Notes under the pieces: model-generated
Database searches by the model: none
What the model was told of the DNA's origin: nothing
Seen by the model: only the letters and a program-made list of their open reading frames with translations
DNA from: Flavobacterium caseinilyticum
Lineage (GTDB): Bacteria; Bacteroidota; Bacteroidia; Flavobacteriales; Flavobacteriaceae
Direction of reading: 5' to 3'
NCBI RefSeq assembly: GCF_004349085.1
Contig: NZ_SMFM01000005.1
Span: 186,001 to 250,000 of the forward strand
Length of the DNA: 64,000 bases
Position numbers and translations under genes: made by a program
Part shown: positions 1 to 9,611 of the stretch, one piece after another
Layout of the letters: every line of letters starts with the position of its first letter
Numbering within the stretch: the first letter of the stretch is position 1

Positions 1-1644
1 TCCCGATTTAAAAGGACTTAAATCTAATGAATGGGATGATTTTACGGTATCTTCAACTAGTTTCTGTCCTAAAATATTTGTCAAAACGATATGGTTTGTA
101 TCATCTAATAGCTGTAAGTTCAATTTATTTTCTACCGGATTCGGATAGAAAAATTGCGTTAATTCAAGTGGAACTTGTGTTCCTAATGTACAATTGCTTC
201 CTACTACATAAGAAAAGTATTTAGTAACCGACAATCCGCCTGCATAAGCAAATTTCACAGCATAATTAATGGTTGATCCAATAGTTTGCCCAGTAATAGT
301 TTTAGTAAAAATATTTCCTGAGACATTTGACATTTGCGATTCTGAAAAAGGAGTTTGTTTCCATAAATAAGCAACAACTCCCACTTTGTCTTTATCTAAT
401 AATTCAAAAGTGATTTTAACATCTGTACCAGTAGTTTGAAAAGCATACTTGTAACCAACAGAGAATGCATTTTGCGATGCCTCCGAAGAAGTTCCAGCAC
501 ATTCCGTGGTAGTATTTTCCGTAGTTGTAGCTTTTATAGTAATTGGATTATTTAGATAAGCATTGCCTGAAGCATCTTTGGCTAAAACATCAAAGCTATA
601 GTTTGTATTAGGCGATAATCCCTGAATAATTATTGATTTTTGTACCCCAGAAGGGAATGAAGTTGAAGTTGTACCAGACCCATAATCAACAATATAAGTC
701 ACCGTACCTGAGTTATCATTAGCATTTAACAATAATTCAACAGAAGTTCCCGTAATTGCTCCAACTGTGGCAGTGAAATTTGTTGGGGCTTGAGTATCTA
801 CGGTCGTGTTTTGATAGACTCTGACATAATCAATTACCATTGAAGTTTTTGTAAAATTAGATGCTATTGGCCCAGCTACACCTCCCATGGCAATATTCAA
901 CAAGAGATATTGTTCTTTGTCAAATGGCCAGGTGCTTGCATTTTTGACCGCTGGGTTGTAGGTATAGTAAATTTCATCATCTAGTAGAAATGAAATTTCA
1001 TTTGGTGACCAATTCATTGAGTAAACATGATAATTACTGTCTATGTTAGAGCGAGCCTCAATACCACCTATATCCTTTGTATTTCCATAAGAAGAAGGCG
1101 TGTGCATGGCACTTTGAATATAATTGATAGGATGTGATCGCGTTATTCCATGTTCCATAATATCAATTTCTCCGCATGCCGGCCAATTACTTGTACCATA
1201 TGCCGCATCAAAATAACCGCCATCTTCATTTATGTTTTTGCCCAACATCCATAATGCCGGCCAAGTCCCTAATTCAACAGGTACTTTTGCCCGAATATCT
1301 ATGCGACCATATTTAAAAGCAAATTTAGAGTTTAACCTTGCCGAAGTATATCCTTTTGTTACTCCTTGATCCGTGAAATTTTCTTTTATTGCCACTATGT
1401 TTAACGAGCCCGCATCAACAAAAGAGTTTTTTTCTAAATTGGTATAATGTTGTAGTTCATTATTATACCAATTACCTCCAGCAGGCAACTGAGTTTGATG
1501 AAACCAATTAGTGCTATTTAAAGCTCCATTAGAATCAAATTCATCTGACCAAACCAAATCTTTATAAACGACATCAACTTGTCCAAAACAACATTGAGCT
1601 GCCAGAAAAAATGCAAATAAAATTTGAAGAATATTTTTATTCAT
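1..1644 (-). CDS. Secreted GH16 beta-glucanase with Fn3 and T9SS sorting domain (3' partial)
   Basis: Endo-beta-glucanase of the GH16 (laminarinase/lichenase) family, predicted to hydrolyse beta-1,3- or mixed-linkage glucan outside the cell. Translation from the ATG at 1644 gives a signal peptide of about 21 residues, then a GH16 jelly roll with the catalytic GEIDIMEH motif near residues 158-165 (E159 nucleophile, D161, E164 acid/base), then an Fn3-like domain near 270-350. The last visible part has FYPNPVENKLNL followed by a LTNILGQKL-type segment, which is the type A C-terminal sorting domain of T9SS cargo. The frame stays open to base 1, so only the last few dozen residues are missing. A terminator-like hairpin separates it from the operon upstream, so it may have its own promoter. 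Seen: motifs and order. Inferred: substrate. Confidence 0.9.
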   Translation of the reverse strand, partial: MNKNILQILFAFFLAAQCCFGQVDVVYKDLVWSDEFDSNGALNSTNWFHQTQLPAGGNWYNNELQHYTNLEKNSFVDAGSLNIVAIKENFTDQGVTKGYTSARLNSKFAFKYGRIDIRAKVPVELGTWPALWMLGKNINEDGGYFDAAYGTSNWPACGEIDIMEHGITRSHPINYIQSAMHTPSSYGNTKDIGGIEARSNIDSNYHVYSMNWSPNEISFLLDDEIYYTYNPAVKNASTWPFDKEQYLLLNIAMGGVAGPIASNFTKTSMVIDYVRVYQNTTVDTQAPTNFTATVGAITGTSVELLLNANDNSGTVTYIVDYGSGTTSTSFPSGVQKSIIIQGLSPNTNYSFDVLAKDASGNAYLNNPITIKATTTENTTTECAGTSSEASQNAFSVGYKYAFQTTGTDVKITFELLDKDKVGVVAYLWKQTPFSESQMSNVSGNIFTKTITGQTIGSTINYAVKFAYAGGLSVTKYFSYVVGSNCTLGTQVPLELTQFFYPNPVENKLNLQLLDDTNHIVLTNILGQKLVEDTVKSSHSLDLSPFKSG

Positions 1645-1702
1645 TATATTATTTTTATTACGACTACTTTTAATTTTGAATTACTGATTTTGATTTTTTT
1701 TT

Positions 1703-1711
1703 CAAAAGTTA
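1703..1711 (-). promoter_or_regulatory. Possible promoter element of the secreted GH16 gene
   Basis: Reads TAACTTTTG on the minus strand, a TA-N3-TTTG variant of the Bacteroidota -7 element, about 58 nt upstream of the GH16 start. The same nonamer followed by AAA lies upstream of the first gene of the locus at 9237-9245. No good -33 TTTG is seen. Confidence 0.3.
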
Positions 1712-1753
1712 ACCAAAGTTCCTCTTCTACCAATTGACAGCCCTCCTATTGAT

Positions 1754-1803
1754 AAAAAAAAGGTTAACTAATATAAAATATTATTATGTTAACCTTTTTT
1801 TTT
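1754..1803 (-). terminator. Rho-independent terminator after the PKD/CBM lipoprotein gene
   Basis: Inverted repeat with arms AAAAAAAAGGTTAAC (1754-1768) and its complement (1788-1803) around a 19-nt AT-only loop. Read on the minus strand it lies about 60 nt beyond the stop of the lipoprotein gene and ends in a T-run. It is nearly symmetrical and could work in both directions. Confidence 0.65.
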
Positions 1804-1862
1804 ATCATCAATAAAATAACTGGCTAAAAGCCTATTCCAATGGCGTTAGCCAGTTTATAAAA

Positions 1863-3725
1863 CTATGGATTTATTATTACCGAAACATTATCTATGTAAA
1901 GAGTTGAACTACAGCCTTGTACACCACCACAGATAGCTACAAATTCTAATGTAATACCTCCACTTACATCGCCAGCAGCTACCGTGTAAGTTGTAGTAAA
2001 GGTTTGCCATGTAGCTGTTGGGGTAACTGCAATATTTACGACTTGGTTAACCCCATTTGCAGCCTCTACAAAAGATTGTATAGAATAAGCACCACTTATA
2101 CCTGTTAATGATCCCAAATAGTCAAAGGTAATTTTAACCTTATCTCCTACTTTAATTCCACCTGCCCCTTTTCTTTCTTGTTTAAGAGTTGGGTTTAATC
2201 CTGATGGACTAGCAAATAATTTAGCCGAATAAGTTCCCGTTTTACTTTGTGTGTTATCGACCTCAATAACACCACCATTTTTATAAACAGCCCAACCAGT
2301 AAAGTCTCCTGTTTCAAAACCACCATTAGCAGCAATATCCCCTGTAGCTGGAGTTCCTCCGCCTGTTCCTCCGCCAGAACCACTACCTGTTCCATAAAAT
2401 GTAAGGTCATCAAAATAATAAGTGTCAGAATCTTTATTTTCAAGATCAAAGAAAATAACTATTTTATTAAACTTACCACTTGCACTACTTGGAAAAGGAA
2501 TTGATAGTTCTTCCCACTCATTTGTTTTAGTTCTTGCAACCCCTACCTCTGTGCTATTCCCTGAATTTCCTATCTCTTCTAATTTTATAGTCACTTTAGT
2601 TCCCGCTTTGGCAGAGTAAACTTTAATTTTCAAACCAGAATGAGTGGTGAAATCTAATTTTGCATCTAAATCAATTTGGATATTATCCCAAGGTGCAATA
2701 CCTAAATTGGTTACTTTTCCAACTTTGCATGAAGTATTGATACCGGTATCGGATTTTGGGTTTGTTTCATAAGCAAAAGTAGTTCCGTCATTTTTAATTT
2801 TTGCAGTTTGGTCAGATTTAAAAGTCACGTTTAAACTTGCTGCACTCATGGATTCGACAGTTTCTGTCGTACATGCAGCAGTACCGCCACCACCAGTTCC
2901 ATAAAGTGCAAGGTCATCAAAATAATACGTATTAGTATTTTTTGTTGCCAAATCGAAAATTAATACTATTTTATCATATTTACCAGTTTGAGAACTTGCA
3001 AAAGGGAAACTTAACTCTTCCCATTCATTGGTTTTAGTGGTTGCAACTTCTAATTCTGTATTGGTTCCAGCATTTGCTTTGTCCTCTAATTTTATTATAA
3101 GTTTAAATCCAGGTACAGCTGAAAATACTTTTATTTTTAACCCTGTATTAGAGTTAAAATTTAATTTTGCATCTAAATTAAATTGAACGTTATCCCACGG
3201 GTTAGTTCCTGTCTTAGTAACCTTTCCAACATAACATGAAGTATTGATACCAGCATCAGTTTTTGGATTAGCGACCCATTGAAAACCAGCACCATCACTA
3301 ATAACTTTTGAAGTTTGGTCAGTTTTAAAGGTCACATTTAAGCTTGCCGCACTCATGGATTCAACCGTCTCCGAAGTACATGCAGGACCAGTAGTAGTTC
3401 CATCGATTACAATAGTGTCCTCATACGTATCAGTTGCTCCTGCTACATTTGTAATTTTTAATGTTACTGTGTATGTACCTTTAGCATAAGTTTTTATAGG
3501 ATTAATTTCCGTAGAAGTCGTTCCGTCACCAAAAGTCCATAAGTAATATCTAACTTCTGTTGACGTGTTGATAAATGTTACCGTTCCAGTACTTGCATTT
3601 ATAGTGTGCGTAAATCCTGCAAAAATTTCGGGTAAATTATCATCGTTATTTTCGCATCCGCTAAATGACACAAGCAAGATCAGTATCGCAATAATGGCCT
3701 TAACATTTTTTTGTAATTGTTTCAT
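1863..3725 (-). CDS. Surface glycan-binding lipoprotein: PKD, duplicated CBM-like modules, C-terminal CBM
   Basis: Probably a cell-surface lipoprotein that binds the glucan handled by the neighbouring GH16 enzymes. The signal peptide ends in a lipobox with Cys24, followed by NNDDN, an acidic stretch of the kind that sends Bacteroidota lipoproteins to the surface. A PKD domain follows (about residues 35-108, with YLWTFGDGTTS). Next are two tandem modules of about 160 residues, each starting ACT(S/T)ETVESMSAASLNVTF and ending YYFDDL..YGTG. They are clearly an internal duplication. A glycine-rich linker leads to a C-terminal CBM4/9-like jelly roll (about 470-620). No catalytic motif is seen. It follows the GH16 lipoprotein gene by 25 nt in the same direction. 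Binding specificity is inferred from context only. Confidence 0.8.
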   Translation of the reverse strand: MKQLQKNVKAIIAILILLVSFSGCENNDDNLPEIFAGFTHTINASTGTVTFINTSTEVRYYLWTFGDGTTSTEINPIKTYAKGTYTVTLKITNVAGATDTYEDTIVIDGTTTGPACTSETVESMSAASLNVTFKTDQTSKVISDGAGFQWVANPKTDAGINTSCYVGKVTKTGTNPWDNVQFNLDAKLNFNSNTGLKIKVFSAVPGFKLIIKLEDKANAGTNTELEVATTKTNEWEELSFPFASSQTGKYDKIVLIFDLATKNTNTYYFDDLALYGTGGGGTAACTTETVESMSAASLNVTFKSDQTAKIKNDGTTFAYETNPKSDTGINTSCKVGKVTNLGIAPWDNIQIDLDAKLDFTTHSGLKIKVYSAKAGTKVTIKLEEIGNSGNSTEVGVARTKTNEWEELSIPFPSSASGKFNKIVIFFDLENKDSDTYYFDDLTFYGTGSGSGGGTGGGTPATGDIAANGGFETGDFTGWAVYKNGGVIEVDNTQSKTGTYSAKLFASPSGLNPTLKQERKGAGGIKVGDKVKITFDYLGSLTGISGAYSIQSFVEAANGVNQVVNIAVTPTATWQTFTTTYTVAAGDVSGGITLEFVAICGGVQGCSSTLYIDNVSVIINP

Positions 3726-3750
3726 AATTTTTATTTATTAGATTATTCTA

Positions 3751-4602
3751 CTATTTTTTATACACTCTCACATAGTCAACCAACATGGTTTGTGGGAAAA
3801 CTGTTTCGCTATTTGGAGCACCTACAAAATTACCTCCAACAGCAAGATTAATAATGATATAGAAAGGATGGTCAAAGACCCACTCTCCCTTAACATTAGA
3901 TGGTGTTATCTGATTATATAAAACATCATCCACATAGTAATTGATATAGTCTGGACCCCATTCAATCCCAAATATGTGAAAGCCCGTATCAAAACGATCA
4001 TTTAATAAGCTATAGCTTTTTGTGATTGCATTTGCACCAGAATATCCAGGACCGTGCACAGAACCTAGCACTGTTGTAGGTTCCTGCCCGCGATATTCCA
4101 TAATGTCTATTTCACCGCATTGAGGCCAAGCAACTTCGTCGCAATTAGCACCTAGTAGCCAAAACGCAGGCCAAATTCCTTGACCATAAGGCACTCTTAT
4201 GCGAGCTTCGAATCGTCCGTAAGCTTGCTCAAATAGACCTTTCGTTGTTAATCTTGCAGAAGTATAAGATGCTCCATTGAACGACTCTTTTTTAGCGGTA
4301 ATTAACAAATATCCGTTTTCAACCTTTACATTTTCGGTGCGATTTGTATAGGATTGGAGCTCATTATTACCCCAGCCTGCTCCAGTATCACTGTTACCGG
4401 TTCCTAAGTCATAAGTCCAGATAGTACTATTTGGAGCACCGTCTGTAGTAAACTCATCTTGCATTACTAGTTCAGTAAATTGTGCTACCGTTTGCTTTTC
4501 ATCAGATGAACAACTAGAAATTACAAATAATGGCAGTGCCAAAAAGAGAGACTTAAAACCTAGTCCTTTTATTAGCATTAAATTTATATTTATTTTTTTC
4601 AT
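3751..4602 (-). CDS. GH16 beta-glucanase (laminarinase-like), lipoprotein
   Basis: Endo-beta-1,3-glucanase-type GH16 enzyme anchored to a membrane. The start is placed at the ATG at 4602 (MKKININ), because the longer reading adds only a lysine-rich stretch before a normal lipoprotein signal. The lipobox is FVISSC with Cys31 followed by SSDEK. A single GH16 domain fills the rest (about 283 aa in all), with the catalytic GEIDIMEY motif at residues 163-170 (E164, D166, E169). Conserved surroundings include WGNNELQSYT and GIWPAFWLLG. It differs from the other GH16 in this locus in having a lipid anchor instead of a T9SS tail and no accessory domain. It lies between two carbohydrate-binding lipoprotein genes, consistent with surface cleavage of captured glucan. 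Confidence 0.9.
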   Translation of the reverse strand: MKKININLMLIKGLGFKSLFLALPLFVISSCSSDEKQTVAQFTELVMQDEFTTDGAPNSTIWTYDLGTGNSDTGAGWGNNELQSYTNRTENVKVENGYLLITAKKESFNGASYTSARLTTKGLFEQAYGRFEARIRVPYGQGIWPAFWLLGANCDEVAWPQCGEIDIMEYRGQEPTTVLGSVHGPGYSGANAITKSYSLLNDRFDTGFHIFGIEWGPDYINYYVDDVLYNQITPSNVKGEWVFDHPFYIIINLAVGGNFVGAPNSETVFPQTMLVDYVRVYKK

Positions 4603-4634
4603 TTTTTTTCGTTTTAATATTTTCTCCATTACTA

Positions 4635-6071
4635 TTACTCTTTATAGAAATACATATTATCTACATAAATAGTTTTAACGTTAGAAGATTTTATATTTTC
4701 AATAATGATTAAATTGACACCAGTTTTGTCTAGTGAAGTTTCTGAGGTTGGTCTAATTGGAATTTTTATCGTTGACCATACTCCTGCTTTAAAATTAGCA
4801 CTTGGATAAACCACTGGAGCTCTTGGGTCTAGTTGATAACTTTGACCTATACGGTTCTGTTGAAAAGTAGTAGCAGCACTATTTTCATTTTTAAATGTGA
4901 GAAGAAGATCAATATCAGTAGGTAATTCTAGCATCATGATATCAACACTGAAATGTGTCATCTCTGAAATATTTAATGGAGTAGTAAGCTGAGTACCCAC
5001 AAAATTAAATTCGGTATAGTTTAGTACATTTTGGCCGTCAATAATTGCTTGCTCACCTCTAGTAGTCTGGAAAGGAGCCCAATAGCCATTATAATAATTT
5101 ACGGGTACGTTTGTATATTTGTCACTAAATATTGAAATCACCTTATTTTGATCCAAAGTAGGGACAGGAGCAACAGGAAAAGATCCAGGAACATTAACCG
5201 TTAAAGATCCAGTTGCTTTAACACCACCTATAGAAGCTGTTATTTTAGATGTACCCCTACCAACAAGAGTTACAATTCCTATATCACTAACTCTAGCCAC
5301 TTCAATATTAGATGATTTAAAAGAAAAATAAGCGGGGGCTGCAGTAACTGTTTGATTTACTCCAGATTCCAAATTAAATGTTTGTGTCAATCCATAATCA
5401 GCCATACTTATTGAATTTCCTAAGAACTGAATTTCTACTTTATCCTCGCCTTTTAAAATAGATGGTCGAGGTTGTGCAATAGTTCCTAACTTTTCAAATT
5501 TCAATTCGTCAATCCAAAAAGTGTACCCTTTACCGTTTTCTGGTCCTTCAGCATACCAAAACATTCCTCTTTCTGCGATTAATTTAGTAGCGTCAGGAAT
5601 TGGAATTATATATTTTTTCCAACCTGTAGTGAGTAGTAAATCTGTGGTTACTAAGTACTTGTTTTCTCCAAAATCTTGACCAAAGCCAATTTCGTTAATT
5701 AAACCTGCTTGAGTTCCCTTTGCCCAAAACGTCAATGCATCGTAACCCGATAAGTCACGCGCTGTTTCTGTACGAAAAATAGCACCTGCATAAGCGCCCA
5801 ATGGATCACCCACGTTAGGCACGTCAAATCGCATAGCAGAAGTCCCCTTGTATTTTGTTTCTTGATCAACAGTAAAAGCCTGAAAATAAGAACCTTCAAA
5901 CGGGAAGTAGTTTAATCCACCGGTAAAGCCGTCCATAAAAACTTCTGGAGAGTTTGGAAAAGTTGCAAACTGAACTTCATCGGAAATTTCTCTATCGCAA
6001 CTTACAGAAGCGGCAAAAAACAATCCTAAAACGAAGCTGTTTTTTAAATATATATACTTTCTATTTTTCAT
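4635..6071 (-). CDS. Carbohydrate-binding lipoprotein with Ig-like (BIG2-type) domain
   Basis: Unnamed lipoprotein of 478 aa with Cys25 in the lipobox ASVSC. Residues about 35-195 form a CBM/CIA30-like beta-sandwich (GYDALTFWAKG, FWIDELKFEKLG). Residues about 205-295 resemble a bacterial Ig-like group 2 domain (VGRGTSKITASIGGVKATGSLTVNV). Residues 305-478 are a second sandwich ending in YVDNMYFYKE. No glycosidase active-site motif is visible. It lies 12 nt downstream of the TIM-barrel glycosidase gene and 32 nt before the GH16 lipoprotein, so all are probably co-transcribed. The likely role is glycan capture at the cell surface, like SusE/SusF proteins. That is an inference from domains and position. 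Confidence 0.7.
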   Translation of the reverse strand: MKNRKYIYLKNSFVLGLFFAASVSCDREISDEVQFATFPNSPEVFMDGFTGGLNYFPFEGSYFQAFTVDQETKYKGTSAMRFDVPNVGDPLGAYAGAIFRTETARDLSGYDALTFWAKGTQAGLINEIGFGQDFGENKYLVTTDLLLTTGWKKYIIPIPDATKLIAERGMFWYAEGPENGKGYTFWIDELKFEKLGTIAQPRPSILKGEDKVEIQFLGNSISMADYGLTQTFNLESGVNQTVTAAPAYFSFKSSNIEVARVSDIGIVTLVGRGTSKITASIGGVKATGSLTVNVPGSFPVAPVPTLDQNKVISIFSDKYTNVPVNYYNGYWAPFQTTRGEQAIIDGQNVLNYTEFNFVGTQLTTPLNISEMTHFSVDIMMLELPTDIDLLLTFKNENSAATTFQQNRIGQSYQLDPRAPVVYPSANFKAGVWSTIKIPIRPTSETSLDKTGVNLIIIENIKSSNVKTIYVDNMYFYKE

Positions 6072-6083
6072 TTTGTATCTTTT

Positions 6084-9000
6084 TTATTTTCCAATATTAA
6101 TATGTACATATGTTCTAATTTCCCATTCATTTCCATTCGGAAATCCTATAGGACTTAAAATAGGCGATGTTGCAAATGGAAGTGTTTCATTAGGAGAATA
6201 ACGTGGTGAATATTGATCAAGAGTACGCCACGTTCCACGAATACCAATTTTAGTGTCTGGTAATATAAACCAATTAGGCTTTCCTACTGAAGTAGATAAA
6301 TCCAGCATTAACTGCATAGGATACGTCAAGTTGAAATCTCGATGGTAATCAAATGGACCCCAATCGTTAACTTTTACAGAACTTACTAATTTAGTCTTAT
6401 TATAGACAACTCTGATATCACCTCCCAAACGCTCCACTAATCTAGCATCACCACCATTTGCTTGGGCATTACCAAAGTAAAAATTACCTATTAATCCAAA
6501 ATATGGTGTTAATTTAGATACTATCCGTGTATTTGATTCCCATAAGTCATGTGCAGGAGCTGAATTAGGAAAAGCAAATGTTTGTCGCCCATCGGCAAGA
6601 ATTCCAACAGCAGCATCTTGAGCAGTAGGTAAATGACGAAATACAAACCCACTACTGATGGCAAACTTAGCGTCCTCCGTCATGTCATTATCCCAATCAT
6701 ACATCCAAGTAGCAGGTGTTGGATCATAAGTCAATAATAATTCTCCTGCCAATGTTTCTCTATTCCCTCTTACAGCAAATGGATCATCCTGTATATTCCG
6801 CAATCTTCCTGGCGCTTGCACATCATTTGGCATAGCCGCTACAATAGGTTTTTGCCATAAAAAGTTTGGAGCAATTTGGAAATTACCAGTACTAAAGGTA
6901 AAACCGGAAAGAACATTAACCTGATTTCCACTTCCACTGTCTTTTAATCTCCACCCGGTAAATGTTTGAGTATAATCAGCACCACCATTAGCAACTAATC
7001 CCATAGCTGCAGCTTGTGAATACCAGTTAAATGAACCTTTGGAGTATGTTATTTTTGCTTTCCCCCCCCAATTATCTGTTGAATTAACCTTATCAGTAAA
7101 AATTACATAATTTCCTGATTGTCCTTCAGTGAATTGAAATACTCTTCCATTTAACGGTTGCCCACCCCATATAGCGCCAAGCTCAATTCCTAAATCTCCA
7201 AATTTTGTTTTTGAATAAATTGACAGTCTTCTTGTTTTAGGTAACGGAACTGCAATTGATGAAACAGCTCGCTGAGCATCAGCAATATCTTCATGATAAA
7301 CACTTGCAAAATCGAACTTACCAATCTTTGTCGCGTATTTCAATAGAACTGCAGGGTTTGCTCCCCACCACAATTGTGGCCCAAAAGCAGCTTTAAAGCC
7401 TTTTAATGCTCTTTTACCATCAACTTCAAAACCAGAGGTTTCTCCATTATAAATATCTAAATTTGGTCCATAGTTAGCCTCAGGATATAACCCAAAAAAA
7501 TCACCTTCATATCCCCAATGATAATGACCCGTCCTGTAGAAACCTCTTAATTCAAAATCTTTTGCATCCCAAGTGTAACTTGCATTATAAACTTTAACTC
7601 TATTAATGTCATCTAATAAAAGGGGACCGTTATCAGTTAAGACAGTTCTACTGCGGCCACGGTTTTCATAAAAAACTTCATCAATTGGATTTTCAGCAAC
7701 ATTGCCAAGTATACTGAAATTGACATTAGCACGCATGTTTGAAGATGGATTGCCTTCAACGCCTACAAAAAAGGACTGCATGTGGTCAAATCCAAGTTTA
7801 TTAGGATAAACAGTCGATTCAGGATCTGCAGTTTTCGGGGTAGTAATTAAACTTCCACCGGTATTGAATGTAGTAAACTCAGCTCTCATATTACTGATAC
7901 GAATTTTTTCGCTGCCGCTACCCAATAGCGCCGCTTTATCTCCACGAGCTTTTAAAACAGCATCCATTAACTGGATATTTGCAAAAGAATTTTGTATGCT
8001 CTCAAGATTTTCGCCTGGAGCGTATGGATTAACATTATGCGCTTGTTTCAATGCATAATAAGCTGCACGTGGATAAAGATCATATAAACCACGTTCATTT
8101 GTTGGTCCTTTGGCACAAATACCAAACCACTCTTCATTCATATTATTATTAGTACCCTCTAAATCATAGGAATATCCTCCATTTGACCAAGAAGCATTAG
8201 TATCATGAATGTCAAGATTTTTAGTTTGACCATATTTCCACCAGCCATCACTAAATTGAAATGTAAAACCTCCAAGTGAATTTCCTGCTTTACCAATTCC
8301 TGCTGCATTTTCATAAATTTCTTTCCAGTTTCCTACCATGTAATATGCTTGAGATTTTTGGTCCTCACTATTATTAATGGTATTAAATGCATCAGCACCA
8401 AATTCTGTAAACAAAATAGGCTTATTTATTTCATTTTTAACCTTTGTAAAAGCATCCCCAAAGGAAACACCACGATACATATTAGTTCCTAAAATATCAA
8501 TGTCTGGACATTCCGTTTTAATGATATCTAAAAATAATAAATCTCCATTACAAATCGCTATTGGATGCGAGGCATCGATTTGTTTCATTTCTAAGGTTGC
8601 CTCATTGAAGAGCTTGTATAACGAACGTGCTCTGGCAGTAGATTTTCGATCCTCTAACGGAATGTTTTCCGTTTCAGCACCATCCCAAAAAAGACCATAG
8701 TTATTTTCATTTCCTAATAAAAATAATAAAAGTCCGGGAGTATTTTTATATTCTTGAACCATATCTCTTGTTTCTTTCAGAAGTAATTCACGAGTTCGGG
8801 AATCAGAATATTCGGTATTAGGCACCCAATTCCCATTTAGAGTTAGTCCGTAACGTCCAAAAGAATGGTTAAGCATAGTATAAATACCATATTTTTCATA
8901 AATGTATTGAACCCACTTTGGTTGTACACCGGTGTACTGCCGAATTACATTAACTCCCATGTTTTTCAACAAACCCATTTCAGCGTCAAGTGCAGCTTTA

Positions 9001-9209
9001 ATAACGTCATCTGGCTGTTTCCATAAACTATAGGAAAAATTAGTCCCAATAGGGTAGTAATCCCAGTTCATACCGTTGATCATAAAATCTTTTCCATCAA
9101 CAACTAATTTCATTCCCTTCTCGTTAGAAACGACCGAGACTTTATTAGGCTGTGCAAAAACAGTTGTTGTTATTAAGAAAAATAGTAATCTTAGAATATT
9201 CATTTTCAT
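6084..9209 (-). CDS. TIM-barrel glycosidase (GH2-like, clan A) joined to a probable outer-membrane beta-barrel
   Basis: First gene of the glucan operon, 1041 aa. After a signal peptide (cleavage near residue 19), residues 25-400 form a GH-A clan TIM barrel. The likely acid/base is E168 in LLGNENNYG and the likely nucleophile E269 in FTEFGAD, as in GH2-type barrels. The galactose-binding and Ig-like domains of classic GH2 enzymes are absent. From about residue 430 the sequence becomes long alternating polar/aromatic strands (for example FNWYSQAAAMGL, FGLIGNFYFGNA, KIGIRGTWRTL) and ends NEWEIRTYVHINIGK. This resembles an outer-membrane beta-barrel with a C-terminal closing strand. Family membership beyond clan A and the barrel reading are inferences. 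Either Met1 or Met3 could be the start. Confidence 0.7.
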   Translation of the reverse strand: MKMNILRLLFFLITTTVFAQPNKVSVVSNEKGMKLVVDGKDFMINGMNWDYYPIGTNFSYSLWKQPDDVIKAALDAEMGLLKNMGVNVIRQYTGVQPKWVQYIYEKYGIYTMLNHSFGRYGLTLNGNWVPNTEYSDSRTRELLLKETRDMVQEYKNTPGLLLFLLGNENNYGLFWDGAETENIPLEDRKSTARARSLYKLFNEATLEMKQIDASHPIAICNGDLLFLDIIKTECPDIDILGTNMYRGVSFGDAFTKVKNEINKPILFTEFGADAFNTINNSEDQKSQAYYMVGNWKEIYENAAGIGKAGNSLGGFTFQFSDGWWKYGQTKNLDIHDTNASWSNGGYSYDLEGTNNNMNEEWFGICAKGPTNERGLYDLYPRAAYYALKQAHNVNPYAPGENLESIQNSFANIQLMDAVLKARGDKAALLGSGSEKIRISNMRAEFTTFNTGGSLITTPKTADPESTVYPNKLGFDHMQSFFVGVEGNPSSNMRANVNFSILGNVAENPIDEVFYENRGRSRTVLTDNGPLLLDDINRVKVYNASYTWDAKDFELRGFYRTGHYHWGYEGDFFGLYPEANYGPNLDIYNGETSGFEVDGKRALKGFKAAFGPQLWWGANPAVLLKYATKIGKFDFASVYHEDIADAQRAVSSIAVPLPKTRRLSIYSKTKFGDLGIELGAIWGGQPLNGRVFQFTEGQSGNYVIFTDKVNSTDNWGGKAKITYSKGSFNWYSQAAAMGLVANGGADYTQTFTGWRLKDSGSGNQVNVLSGFTFSTGNFQIAPNFLWQKPIVAAMPNDVQAPGRLRNIQDDPFAVRGNRETLAGELLLTYDPTPATWMYDWDNDMTEDAKFAISSGFVFRHLPTAQDAAVGILADGRQTFAFPNSAPAHDLWESNTRIVSKLTPYFGLIGNFYFGNAQANGGDARLVERLGGDIRVVYNKTKLVSSVKVNDWGPFDYHRDFNLTYPMQLMLDLSTSVGKPNWFILPDTKIGIRGTWRTLDQYSPRYSPNETLPFATSPILSPIGFPNGNEWEIRTYVHINIGK

Positions 9210-9236
9210 ATTTTAATAAATTTAATTTGATTCTTT

Positions 9237-9245
9237 CAAAAGTTA
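9237..9245 (-). promoter_or_regulatory. Possible promoter element of the glucan operon
   Basis: TAACTTTTGAAA on the minus strand, about 28 nt upstream of the first operon gene. It has one extra base in the TAnnTTTG spacer and matches the element upstream of the secreted GH16 gene. No canonical -7 element was found between 9210 and 9400. Confidence 0.3.
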
Positions 9246-9611
9246 TTGAACAGTAATTATTTAAATGAGCTTAGCAGTTCGAGTTAAAATCTTTGTTGCT
9301 TATGGATTCTTATTTCCCTTTTCATTTTAATCTAAATTGCGAAAAGTCTTCAGTAATGCAATACTCCCCTTAGATTATAGTTTATGAAGACAATAGCTTG
9401 TCGTCAAGAATAAGTAAGTAGTGATGTAAATTGGTTTCTTTATTTTTTTTTGGTGATTTTTGATTTTATAAAATTAACAGAAACCACTATTAATAATTCA
9501 AAAAGAACCTCTACAAAAAACATACATTGCAAAAAATTATCTGTTTAATTTCCAATAATCAAAAAAAGTATTGAAAATTAAGAAGAAATTATGGAACCCG
9601 CTTTTTCTGTA

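Noticed and set aside
27..224. 65-codon frame at the left edge
   Set aside because: Lies opposite the T9SS sorting domain of the GH16 gene, whose coding frame is continuous there.
9250..9600. Small RNA or ORF in the gap before the glucan operon
   Set aside because: No promoter-terminator pair and no frame of useful length.
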